Origin: Tabrizicola sp. TH137
GTDB taxonomy: Bacteria; Pseudomonadota; Alphaproteobacteria; Rhodobacterales; Rhodobacteraceae
Length of the DNA stretch: 64,000 nt
NCBI RefSeq assembly: GCF_002855575.1
Contig: NZ_PKRQ01000001.1
Coordinates: 496,001-560,000 of the forward strand
Direction of reading: 5' to 3'
Part shown: positions 47,095 through 55,486 of the stretch, piece after piece
Layout: each line of letters begins with the position of its first letter
Position numbering within the stretch: the stretch's first letter is position 1
Translations under genes and position numbers: made by a program
Notes under the pieces: model-generated
The model's database searches: none
What the model was told of the DNA's origin: nothing
Seen by the model: only the letters and a program-made list of their open reading frames with translations

Positions 47095-47402
47095 CGCCGC
47101 TGCGCTGGGTCTGGCTTGCGCTGGCCATCTGGGGCGCGGTGCATCCGATGTATTGGTTCGTCACCTACATGCAGGAAACCGGCACCGGGCTTTCGGGCCT
47201 GATCGACGCCTGGTATGTGAACGCCTCGACCACCGGGCTGACCTGGGACCTGACCATCGCAGCCGTCACGCTGACCGTCTGGGTGCTGGCGGAAAGCATC
47301 GGGCGGCGGCACTGGCGGGGGCTGGTGGCGATCCCTGCCACCTTCTGCATCGGCGTAAGCTGCGGCCTGCCCTTGTATCTGCTGCTGCGGCGCGCGGGCT
47401 GA
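47091..47402 (+). CDS. DUF2834 domain membrane protein
   Basis: 103 residues, three membrane helices. The TGLTWDLTIAAVTLTVWVLAE and LPLYLLLRR segments match DUF2834. ATG start overlaps the lipoprotein stop. Function unknown. Ends in front of a three-hairpin cluster. Confidence 0.85.
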   Translation: MTPLRWVWLALAIWGAVHPMYWFVTYMQETGTGLSGLIDAWYVNASTTGLTWDLTIAAVTLTVWVLAESIGRRHWRGLVAIPATFCIGVSCGLPLYLLLRRAG

Positions 47403-47413
47403 GGCCCGCGCAG

Positions 47414-47492
47414 GAAGATTTTTCGTCCGAAAAATCTTCGCCGCTCTGCCAAGGCAGAGCGGAGCGAAAAATTTTCGCATGAAAATTTTTCG
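47414..47492. repeat. Three consecutive hairpins between DUF2834 and lysA
   Basis: Three back-to-back hairpins: GAAGATTTTTCG/CGAAAAATCTTC (47414-47439), CCGCTCTGCC/GGCAGAGCGG (47441-47462) and CGAAAAATTTTC/GAAAATTTTTCG (47465-47492). Stems are 12, 10 and 12 bp with 2-4-nt loops. Located 12 bp after DUF2834 and 78 bp before lysA. The A/T-rich outer pair echoes the TTCGAA palindromes in style but differs in sequence. May be a terminator or REP-type element. Confidence 0.8.
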
Positions 47493-47569
47493 GCCCCAGC
47501 CGCGAATTGCGCCCCCCGGCGGGTCTGCTATAGCAACGGGCGACATGTGTTTTCCGCAGGGGCCGAGGG

Positions 47570-48835
47570 ATGGACCATTTCCTGTATCGCAACGGCACCC
47601 TGCATGCCGAGGATGTGCCGGTCGCTGATATCGCGGCGCAGGTGGGCACGCCCTTCTATGTCTATTCCGCCGCCACGCTGACCCGGCATTACCACCTCTT
47701 CACCGAGGCGCTTTCGCCGCTGCCGCATCTTGTCTGCTTTGCCATCAAGTCGCTGTCCAACGTGGCCGTGCTGAAGCTGCTGGGGGACCTTGGGGCGGGG
47801 ATGGATGTGGTCTCGGGCGGGGAATACCGCCGGGCGCGGGCGGCGGGCGTGCCGGGGGACCGGATCGTCTTTTCCGGCGTCGGCAAGACGCGCGAAGAGA
47901 TGCGGCTGGCCCTGACCGGCGGCATCCGGCAGTTCAACGTGGAAAGCGAACCGGAACTGCGCGCCCTGTCCGAAGTGGCCATGTCCCTGGGCGTGACCGC
48001 CCCCATCACCATCCGCGTCAACCCCGACGTGGACGCCCGCACGCATGAGAAGATTGCCACCGGCAAGAAGGAAAACAAGTTCGGCATCCCCATCGCCCGG
48101 GCCTCCGAAGTCTATGCCGAAGCGGCCCGCCTGCCGGGGATCGAGGTGATCGGGATCGACGTCCATATCGGCAGCCAGTTGACCGAGCTGGAACCCTTCG
48201 AACAGGCCTATCTCAAGGTGGCGGACCTGACCCGCCGCCTGCGGAGCGAAGGCCATGACATCCGCCGCCTCGATCTGGGGGGCGGTCTGGGCATCCCCTA
48301 TACGCGGTCGAACGAAGCCCCGCCTTTGCCCACCGATTACGGCGCGCTGATCAAGCGCACCGTGGGCGATCTGGGCTGCGAGGTGGAGATCGAACCCGGC
48401 CGCCTGATTTCCGGCAATGCCGGGCTGCTGGTCGCCTCGGTCATCTATGTCAAGAACGGCGAGGGGCGGGATTTCCTGATCCTCGACGCCGCGATGAACG
48501 ATCTGGTGCGCCCGTCCATGTATGGCGCGCATCATGACATCGTGCCGGTGGTCGAACCGCCGCCCGCCGCCCCGACCCGGCCCTTCGATGTGGTCGGCCC
48601 GGTCTGCGAGACGGGCGACACCTTCGCCAAGGCGCGCGACCTGCCGCTGGTGGGCGAGGGCGATCTGGTCGCCTTCCGGTCGGCCGGGGCCTATGGGGCG
48701 GTGATGGCCTCGGAATACAATTCCCGCCCGCTGGTGCCCGAGGTGCTGGTGAAAGGGGATCACTTCGCCGTCATTCGGGAAAGACCGACCTTTGACGAAA
48801 TCCTGAACCGAGATACCATCCCCGCATGGTTGTAA
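47570..48835 (+). CDS. lysA: Diaminopimelate decarboxylase
   Basis: 421 residues. The PLP lysine is in CFAIKSLSNVAVLK, HIGSQLTELEPFEQAY is the HxGS substrate motif, and GPVCETGDTFAKARDLP carries the conserved Cys-Glu. Final step of lysine synthesis: meso-diaminopimelate to lysine. Start ATG follows the Arg-rich GGGGCCGAGGG stretch. Confidence 0.97.
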   Translation: MDHFLYRNGTLHAEDVPVADIAAQVGTPFYVYSAATLTRHYHLFTEALSPLPHLVCFAIKSLSNVAVLKLLGDLGAGMDVVSGGEYRRARAAGVPGDRIVFSGVGKTREEMRLALTGGIRQFNVESEPELRALSEVAMSLGVTAPITIRVNPDVDARTHEKIATGKKENKFGIPIARASEVYAEAARLPGIEVIGIDVHIGSQLTELEPFEQAYLKVADLTRRLRSEGHDIRRLDLGGGLGIPYTRSNEAPPLPTDYGALIKRTVGDLGCEVEIEPGRLISGNAGLLVASVIYVKNGEGRDFLILDAAMNDLVRPSMYGAHHDIVPVVEPPPAAPTRPFDVVGPVCETGDTFAKARDLPLVGEGDLVAFRSAGAYGAVMASEYNSRPLVPEVLVKGDHFAVIRERPTFDEILNRDTIPAWL

Positions 48836-48880
48836 GGCGGCAAGGCCGCGCCCCAAGCGACAGAGGCCCCGCCCCGACGG

Positions 48881-51394
48881 ATGGAACAGGATCAGCACAG
48901 CCCGCTTTCCGCCCTTTCCCGCCCGCTGCGGCTGACGCTGCTGGGCATGTGGGCCGAGCGGCTGGTCCGCTGCTTCTGGCCGTTCTGGACCGTCCTGCTG
49001 ATCGCGCTTTCCGCCCTGTCCTTCGGCGTGCAGGATCATCTTCCGCTGGAAGCGGCCTGGTTCGCGCTGGTCATGGCCATCGTGGCGGCGCTGGCCACGT
49101 TGTGGCGCGGGCTGCGCGCCTTCCGCGCCCCCTCGCGGGCAGAGGCGCTGATCCGGCTTGATTCCCGCCTTCCCGGCCAGCCCATCGCCGCGCTGACTGA
49201 TACGCAGGCGATCGGTGGCGATGATCCGGCCTCGCTGGCTGTCTGGCAGGCGCATCGCGCCCGGATGGCGGCCCGTGCCGCCGCTGCGCGCCCTGTGGAA
49301 CCCGACCTGAAACTTGCCCGGCGCGACCCTTTCGCCCTGCGCTATGTCGCGCTGACGGCCTTTGTCATGGCGATGATCTTCGGCTCGCTCTGGCGCGTCA
49401 CCTCGGTCGAGGCGCTGGCACCTGGGGCAGGGAACGAGCTTGCCGCCGGTCCCGCCTGGGAAGGCTGGGCGCAGCCGCCCGCCTATACGGGCAAACCCTC
49501 GCTCTATCTGAATGACATTGCCGAAGGCGCGCTGGACCTGCCCGTCGGCACCCGCCTGCAATTCCGCCTCTATGGCGAGGTGGGCGAACTGACGCTGTCG
49601 GAAACCGTCTCGGGGCGGACGGGGACGGATGTTCCCCCCGCCTCGGACCCGCTGCACGACTTCACGCTGCTCCGCAGTGGCGAGGTCACCGTCGGCGGGC
49701 CGGGCGGGCGGAGCTGGCGCATCACGGCGACGCCGGACATGGCCCCCTCTGTCACCCCGTCCTCCACCGCCGAGCGCGAGGGGGATGGCCAGTTCACCAT
49801 GGAATTCACCGCGGCCGATGATTACGGCGTGGCCGCGGGCCGGGTCAGCATCGCGCTGGACCTGCCTGCCATCGACCGCCGCTTCGGCCTTGCCGCCGAT
49901 CCCGAACCGCGTGATCCCGTCGTGCTTGACCTGCCGATGCCGATGACGGGCGACCGCGCGCAGATTTCCGAAACGCTGGTCGATGACCTGTCGCAGCATC
50001 CTTTCGCCAATCTGCCCGTCGCCATGACCTTCACCGTCGCCGATGCCGCCGGCCAGGAAGGCAGCGCCGAACCGGTGCGCCTGACCCTGCCCGCCAAGCG
50101 TTTCTTCGATCCGCTGGCGGCGGCGCTGATCGAGATGCGGCGCGATCTTCTCTGGACCACCGCCAACGCCCCGCGTGCCGCGCAGATCCTGAAGGCCGTC
50201 ACCCATCGCCCCGAAGACCTGATCCGCAACCAGCGCGCCTATCTGCGCCTGCGCGTCCTGATGCGGGATCTGGAGGCGCAGCAGGTGAGCCTCTCGCCCG
50301 ACGCCCGCGATGCCTTCGCCGCCGAATTGTGGGAAATCGCCCTGCTGGTGGAGGAAGGCGACCTTGCCTCGGCCATGGAACGGCTGCGCCGCGCGCAGGA
50401 CCGGCTGGATGAGGCGATGCGGAACGGGGCCGACCAGTCCGAAATCGAACAACTCATGCAGGAATTGCGCGAGGCGATGAACGATTACATGCGCGAACTG
50501 GCCGAAGAGGCCGAGCGCAACCCCGACAGCCAGCTTTCCCAGAACATGGAAGGGATGGAGATGTCGGGCGACCAGCTTCAGCAGATGCTGGATGAATTGC
50601 AGCGCCTTATGGAAGAGGGCCGGATGGCCGAGGCGCAGGAACTGATGGAAATGCTGCGCCAGCTTATGGAAAACATGCAGGTGGCGCAGGGCGAAGGCCA
50701 GGGTCAGGGCCAGGGCGGCCCCGGCCAGCAGGCCATGCGCGAATTGCAGGACACGCTGCGCGGCCAGCAGGGCCTGTCCGACGATGCCTTCCGCGATCTT
50801 CAGGACGGGCAGGAAGGCAATGAAGGCCAGCGTCCGGGTCAGGGCGAAGGGCAGCAGCAGGGCGAGGGCGGGGAGGAGGGCCAGACCGAGGGCCGCAGCC
50901 TCGCCGAACGCCAGCAGGACCTGCGCGACCGTCTGGGCCAGTTGCAGAACGGCCCGCTGCCCGGCGATGGCAGCGAGAATGGCGAAGAGGGCCGCCGCCA
51001 GCTTGATCGTGCCGGCCGCGCGATGGAAGAGGCGGAAGAGGCGCTGCGCGAGGGCGATCTTCCCGGCGCGCTCGACCGTCAGGCAGAGGCGATGGAGGCG
51101 CTGCGCGACGGGATGCAGCAACTCGGCGAAGCGATGGCCGAGGACCAGCAGCAGCAGGGCAATGCCGAACAGGGCCAGGAATTCGGGCAGGCCGATCCGA
51201 ATGGCCAGCGCGATCCTCTGGGGCGCGAGCCGGGCAATTCCGCCCGCATCGGTTCGGATCGCAACATGCTTCAGGGCGAGGATGTCTATCGCCGCGCGCA
51301 GGACATTCTGGATGAAATCCGCCGCCGGTCCGGCGAACAGGCCCGACCGGAAAGCGAACGCGACTATCTGCGTCGCCTTCTGGATCAGTTCTGA
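48881..51394 (+). CDS. DUF4175 (TIGR02302 family) membrane protein
   Basis: 837 residues, 45 bp downstream of lysA. Two N-terminal membrane helices (about 25-45 and 50-72) and a third near 150-170, then a long soluble part. The C-terminal third is Gln/Glu/Gly-rich and coiled-coil-like, including GQGQGQGG and QQQGEGGEEGQ repeats and long Met/Glu helices. Rhizobial and rhodobacterial relatives are known only by family name. Possibly an envelope-spanning structural protein. Confidence 0.88.
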   Translation: MEQDQHSPLSALSRPLRLTLLGMWAERLVRCFWPFWTVLLIALSALSFGVQDHLPLEAAWFALVMAIVAALATLWRGLRAFRAPSRAEALIRLDSRLPGQPIAALTDTQAIGGDDPASLAVWQAHRARMAARAAAARPVEPDLKLARRDPFALRYVALTAFVMAMIFGSLWRVTSVEALAPGAGNELAAGPAWEGWAQPPAYTGKPSLYLNDIAEGALDLPVGTRLQFRLYGEVGELTLSETVSGRTGTDVPPASDPLHDFTLLRSGEVTVGGPGGRSWRITATPDMAPSVTPSSTAEREGDGQFTMEFTAADDYGVAAGRVSIALDLPAIDRRFGLAADPEPRDPVVLDLPMPMTGDRAQISETLVDDLSQHPFANLPVAMTFTVADAAGQEGSAEPVRLTLPAKRFFDPLAAALIEMRRDLLWTTANAPRAAQILKAVTHRPEDLIRNQRAYLRLRVLMRDLEAQQVSLSPDARDAFAAELWEIALLVEEGDLASAMERLRRAQDRLDEAMRNGADQSEIEQLMQELREAMNDYMRELAEEAERNPDSQLSQNMEGMEMSGDQLQQMLDELQRLMEEGRMAEAQELMEMLRQLMENMQVAQGEGQGQGQGGPGQQAMRELQDTLRGQQGLSDDAFRDLQDGQEGNEGQRPGQGEGQQQGEGGEEGQTEGRSLAERQQDLRDRLGQLQNGPLPGDGSENGEEGRRQLDRAGRAMEEAEEALREGDLPGALDRQAEAMEALRDGMQQLGEAMAEDQQQQGNAEQGQEFGQADPNGQRDPLGREPGNSARIGSDRNMLQGEDVYRRAQDILDEIRRRSGEQARPESERDYLRRLLDQF

Positions 51395-51428
51395 CGGGGG
51401 TCGGGCGGCATAGGCCGGGCGGCAGGGA

Positions 51429-52382
51429 TCAGCCGCCCGCCACGCCGGCATCGGCGGCGGTCAGGCCGCGCACCATGTCTGTCGCCGCGCGCATCATGCC
51501 ATCCAGCCAGAGGCGCAGCCCGTCCACGCCAGAGACATAGGCATCCATGCCCCCGGCCAGCGCCGGAATCTGCGCCTTGATCAGCGGCGCCGCCACATAG
51601 GCTGCAAGCAGCAGGACCGCCACCATCAGGGCCAGCGCAAAGCCGCTGCGGAAACCGCGCGCTTCGGCGGCCGGGGTCTGGCTGCGGTCTTCGGACAGGT
51701 CCGCGACCGGCAGTTCGCTGCCCTTGAGCGAGGAATTGATCTCTTCGATATCCGGCAGAAGGTCGCGCCGGGCCGCCGGGCGGGGCGGGGCGGGGGGCGG
51801 GGCATCGGGGTCGATCCCCTGCATCTGCGCGATGCGCCGCGCGGCCCCGGCAAGGCCAGACCCGGCGGCCGTGGCCGAAGGCGCGGCGGCGGGCGGGGCG
51901 GCCAGCCCCAGATCGGGCTGCGTCTCGATGGCGCTGCCTTCGATGCGGCGGGCTGCGGCTTCGCGCTCTGCCTCTTCGCGCAGGATCGCCATCAGGCTGT
52001 CATCCAGGGGGCGGCGCGGCAGTTCGGCCATGGGCGGGGCGGTTTGCGGGGCGGGCGCGGGCGGGGCGGACCGGGCCGCCGCGGCCAGCACCGCCTCGGG
52101 ATCGGCAGGCTGCGGCGCAGCACTGGCCGCAGCCGATGCCGTCACCGGCGCAGCCTCGGCCACAGGCGACGGCGCAGGTGGGGGCGCAGGTGCGGGGGCC
52201 GGATCGGCCTCTGCCACCTGGCCGAAAAGCTCTTCTTCCTGTTCCAGCGCCAGTTCAATCTCGGGCGGAAGCTGGAACCAGGCATGACCGCAATTCGAAC
52301 ATTGCACGTCCCGCCCGGTATCCGGAATGGCGGATTCCTCCACCTCGTATTCCGCATCGCAATTCGGACAGATGAGCCGCAT
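51429..52382 (-). CDS. Zinc-ribbon (MJ0042) membrane protein
   Basis: 317 residues. N-terminal zinc ribbon MRLICPNCDAEYEVEESAIPDTGRDVQCSNCGHAWFQL, with two CxxC pairs. A long Pro/Ala-rich, probably disordered linker (about 65-150) follows, then a basic segment and one membrane helix near 240-265. No enzyme motif. Convergent with the DUF4175 gene; ftsE starts 178 bp upstream on the other strand. Confidence 0.85.
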   Translation of the reverse strand: MRLICPNCDAEYEVEESAIPDTGRDVQCSNCGHAWFQLPPEIELALEQEEELFGQVAEADPAPAPAPPPAPSPVAEAAPVTASAAASAAPQPADPEAVLAAAARSAPPAPAPQTAPPMAELPRRPLDDSLMAILREEAEREAAARRIEGSAIETQPDLGLAAPPAAAPSATAAGSGLAGAARRIAQMQGIDPDAPPPAPPRPAARRDLLPDIEEINSSLKGSELPVADLSEDRSQTPAAEARGFRSGFALALMVAVLLLAAYVAAPLIKAQIPALAGGMDAYVSGVDGLRLWLDGMMRAATDMVRGLTAADAGVAGG

Positions 52383-52560
52383 TTCCCTCGATCCCCAAGT
52401 TCACCCCCGGCCAAGGGCCGGAAAACACCCACCGTCACCGCAGGATGACACCAACCCACAAGCACCACAACTGCAAGTCAGGCCGCATTGCAACCGGGGC
52501 CACCTTGGGCAATGCTGCGCGCGCAAGCAAGGGCCCGCAAGCAAGGGGCAGTGAATACCC

Positions 52561-53232
52561 GTGATCGCCTTCGACAACGTCGCCTATAATTACGGCGGGG
52601 GAGAGCTTCTTTCTGAGGTCACCCTGCGTCTTTCTCCGGGGTCCTTCCATTTCCTGACCGGACCCTCCGGCGCGGGCAAGACGACATTCCTGAAACTGGC
52701 CTATGCCGAATTGCAGGCCACGGCAGGCCGGGTGACGATCTTTGACCGCGATGTCCGCAGCCTGTCGCGCGACGATGTGGCGCGCACCCGGCGGCGGATC
52801 GGGGTGGTGCATCAGGATGTGCAATTCCTCGACCATCTGCCGATGGCGGCGAATGTGTCCCTGCCGCTGACGGTTTCGGGCAAGGCGGGCGATCCGCGCG
52901 ACCTGACCGACCTTCTCGCCTGGGTTGGCCTCGGCCAATTGGCCGACGCCCTGCCGCCGCAGCTTTCGGGCGGCGAAAGGCAGCGCGCGGCGCTGGCGCG
53001 GGCGGTCATCATGGGGCCGGATGTGATCCTTGCCGATGAACCGACCGGCAACCTCGACTGGGAGATGTCGCTGCGCCTGCTGACCCTGCTGGTGGAACTG
53101 AACAAGATGGGCAAGACCATCCTCGTCGCCACCCATGACATGAACCTGATCCGCACCGCCAAGAACCAGGTCGCGGCGCGGGTCCTGCGCATCCGCAACC
53201 GCCGCATCCAGCTTGCGGGGGCGGACCTGTGA
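52561..53232 (+). CDS. ftsE: Cell division ATP-binding protein FtsE
   Basis: 223 residues, ABC ATPase. GPSGAGKTTFLKLAYAE (Walker A), LSGGERQRAALARA (signature), ILADEPTGNLD (Walker B) and the H-loop THDMN. Works with FtsX to regulate peptidoglycan hydrolases at the septum. GTG start at 52561; weak AAGGGGCAG upstream. Overlaps ftsX by 4 bp. Confidence 0.95.
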   Translation: MIAFDNVAYNYGGGELLSEVTLRLSPGSFHFLTGPSGAGKTTFLKLAYAELQATAGRVTIFDRDVRSLSRDDVARTRRRIGVVHQDVQFLDHLPMAANVSLPLTVSGKAGDPRDLTDLLAWVGLGQLADALPPQLSGGERQRAALARAVIMGPDVILADEPTGNLDWEMSLRLLTLLVELNKMGKTILVATHDMNLIRTAKNQVAARVLRIRNRRIQLAGADL

Positions 53233-54125
53233 TCGACCGCCTCCGCCTGTTCCTGACGCCCGACCGGCAGGCCGACCGCGTGGTCCCGCCCACCGGCCAT
53301 ACTGCCTGGCTGACCGGCTTTACCGCCGGCGCCATGACCTTCCTCGCCGTCTTCGCGCTGGCCTTGTCGATGGCCGCCGACCGGCTGGCGGACCGCTGGT
53401 CGGATGCGCTGGCCCGCACCGCGACCATCCGCATCTCGGCCCCGGCCGACCAGATGCAGGCCCAGACCGCCGCCGTGCTGGAGGTGCTGCGCACCACGCC
53501 GGGCATCGCCGAGGCCCGCGCGCTGAGCGATGACGAACAGAAGGCCCTGCTCGCCCCCTGGTTCGGCCCCGATCTGCCCATTGACGCCCTGCCCCTGCCC
53601 CGGCTTGTCGAGGTGACAGAGGCGCCCGAAGGCTATGACGGCGAAGGGCTGCGCCAGCGCCTGCTGGCCGAAGCGCCGGGCGCCGTGCTGGACGATCACA
53701 CCCGCTGGCGCCGCCCGCTGGCTACCGCTGCCGCGCGGCTCAATCTGCTGGGCGGCCTGTCGATCCTGCTGATCGGCGCGGCCATGGCGGCGATGATCAC
53801 GCTGGCCGCCAATGCCGCCCTTGCCGCCAATGCGCAGGTCATCCGCGTGCTGCGGGTGGTGGGGGCGCAGGACGACTATATCGCCGCCGCCTTCGTCCGC
53901 CGCTTTACCCTGCGGGCGCTGGCCGGGTCGGCCATCGGGGCCGTGGCCGGGATGATCGGCATCGCCCTCCTGCCCCCGGTGGACGAGGCGGGGGGCTTCC
54001 TCACCGGCCTCGGCTTTCAGGGGGCTGGATGGCTGCTGCCGCTTCTGCTACCCCCGGTGGCGGCGCTGGTTGCGCTGCTGGCCACGCGCGCCGCGGCCTT
54101 CCGCAAGCTTCGGGAACTGCCATGA
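53229..54125 (+). CDS. ftsX: Cell division protein FtsX
   Basis: 298 residues. One membrane helix near 30-50, a periplasmic loop, then three helices in the C-terminal half (LLGGLSILLIGAAMAAMITLAANAA and following). FtsEX couples ATP hydrolysis to amidase activation. Overlaps plsC by 4 bp (ATGA). Confidence 0.93.
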   Translation: MIDRLRLFLTPDRQADRVVPPTGHTAWLTGFTAGAMTFLAVFALALSMAADRLADRWSDALARTATIRISAPADQMQAQTAAVLEVLRTTPGIAEARALSDDEQKALLAPWFGPDLPIDALPLPRLVEVTEAPEGYDGEGLRQRLLAEAPGAVLDDHTRWRRPLATAAARLNLLGGLSILLIGAAMAAMITLAANAALAANAQVIRVLRVVGAQDDYIAAAFVRRFTLRALAGSAIGAVAGMIGIALLPPVDEAGGFLTGLGFQGAGWLLPLLLPPVAALVALLATRAAAFRKLRELP

Positions 54126-54862
54126 CCTATCCGCTGCGCTGGCTGATGTCGCTGCTCTTCATCGCCCAGATGTATCTGGCGATGCTGGTGCTGGCCATCG
54201 CCTTCGCCCCCTATGCCATCGCCAGCCGCAACGGCGCCTGGGCGGGCATCCGCACCTATTGCCGCTGGGTGCGCTTTTCCGCGCGCCACATGGTGGGCCT
54301 GCGGTCCGAAATTCGCGGCACCGTCCCGCAGGGCGAAGTGCTGATCGCCTCCAAACATCAAAGCTTCTTCGACATCATCCTGATCTGCTCGGTCGTCGCC
54401 CGGCCGAAGTTCATCATGAAGAAGGAGTTGAAATGGGCGCCCCTTCTGGGCTTCTACGCCTGGCGGATCGGCTGCATCCCGGTGGATCGCGGCAAGAAGG
54501 GCCGTGCCATCGCCGAGATGAAGAAGGCCGTCGCCGCCGGGTCCGCCGTTCCGGGGCAGCTCATCATCTATCCGCAAGGCACCCGCGTCGCGCCGGGCGC
54601 GGCCCTGCCCTACAAGGTGGGCACCGGGCTGCTCTATCAGCAACTGGCGCAGCCCTGCATCCCGGCCGCCACCAATGTGGGCGTATTCTGGCCGCGCCAC
54701 GGCATCTATCGCAGGCCCGGCCTCGCCGTGGTGGAGTTCCTGCCCGCCATCGTCCCGGGCCGATCCGTCGCCGATTTCATGGCGGAACTGGAGCGGGTGG
54801 TGGAAACCGCCTCGGACGCCCTGATGGCCGAGGCGGGGTTCACCTATGCCAAGGCGGCCTGA
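54122..54862 (+). CDS. plsC: 1-acyl-sn-glycerol-3-phosphate acyltransferase
   Basis: 246 residues. One N-terminal membrane helix, motif I SKHQSFFD (HX4D, His79 and Asp84), motif III YPQGTRVAPGA. Converts lysophosphatidate to phosphatidate in phospholipid synthesis. The ftsE-ftsX-plsC order is common in Rhodobacterales. Confidence 0.95.
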   Translation: MTYPLRWLMSLLFIAQMYLAMLVLAIAFAPYAIASRNGAWAGIRTYCRWVRFSARHMVGLRSEIRGTVPQGEVLIASKHQSFFDIILICSVVARPKFIMKKELKWAPLLGFYAWRIGCIPVDRGKKGRAIAEMKKAVAAGSAVPGQLIIYPQGTRVAPGAALPYKVGTGLLYQQLAQPCIPAATNVGVFWPRHGIYRRPGLAVVEFLPAIVPGRSVADFMAELERVVETASDALMAEAGFTYAKAA

Positions 54863-54879
54863 GCGGACGGGAGAGGGGC

Positions 54880-55485
54880 ATGCACTGGATCACCACGCTG
54901 GATGACCTTCACGCCCAGTATGGCACGCCTTCTGATCCGGCGCTGCGCAAGGTCGTGGCACATCTCATCCCATCCTACCGCGCCGTGCTGGAGCGGAGCC
55001 GCTTCTGCATCCTCTCCACCGTTGGCCCAGAAGGCACGGATGGCAGCCCGCGTGGCGATGACGGCCCGGTCGTCGCCGTGCTGGACGACCGCACCCTCGC
55101 CTTGCCGGACTGGAAGGGCAACGAACGCATCGACAGCCTGCGCAACATCGTGCGCGACGGGCGGGTGAGCCTGTGCTTTCTCATCCCCGGCTGGAAGAAC
55201 CTGCTGCGCGTCAACGGCTCCGCCCGGCTGACCGCCGATCCCGACCTGCGCGCAAGGTTCGACCGCAACGGGCTGCAGCCGCGCAGCGTCATCGTGATCG
55301 CCATTGCCGAGGTCTATTCGCAATGCGCCCGCGCCGTGCTGCGCGCCGGGCTCTGGACCGGGGGCGACCAGTCTGCAGGCCTGCCCAGCATCGGCCAGAT
55401 GCTGGACGAGGCGACGGCGGGCCAGATCGACGGCGCGGCCTATGACGCGGGTTGGGCCGACCGTGCCAAGGGCACGATGTGGTGA
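54880..55485 (+). CDS. Pyridoxamine 5'-phosphate oxidase-family (MSMEG_1061-like) protein
   Basis: 201 residues. LERSRFCILSTVGPEGTDGSPRGD, LPDWKGNERIDSLRNIVRDGRVSLCFLIPGWKNLLRVNG and SCARAVLRAGLW-like C-terminal pattern are typical of the split-barrel flavin-binding family with a C-terminal extension. A flavin- or F420-type cofactor and substrate are not determinable. Starts 17 bp after plsC; stops 1 bp before the convergent regulator's stop. Confidence 0.85.
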   Translation: MHWITTLDDLHAQYGTPSDPALRKVVAHLIPSYRAVLERSRFCILSTVGPEGTDGSPRGDDGPVVAVLDDRTLALPDWKGNERIDSLRNIVRDGRVSLCFLIPGWKNLLRVNGSARLTADPDLRARFDRNGLQPRSVIVIAIAEVYSQCARAVLRAGLWTGGDQSAGLPSIGQMLDEATAGQIDGAAYDAGWADRAKGTMW

Positions 55486-55486
55486 G

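Noticed and set aside
47528-51451. A 1307-codon open frame on the minus strand, antisense to lysA and DUF4175
   Set aside because: Composition is Arg/Gln/Pro/His-rich with no family match, and it is antisense to two clear genes. High-GC reading of the opposite strand produces such frames.
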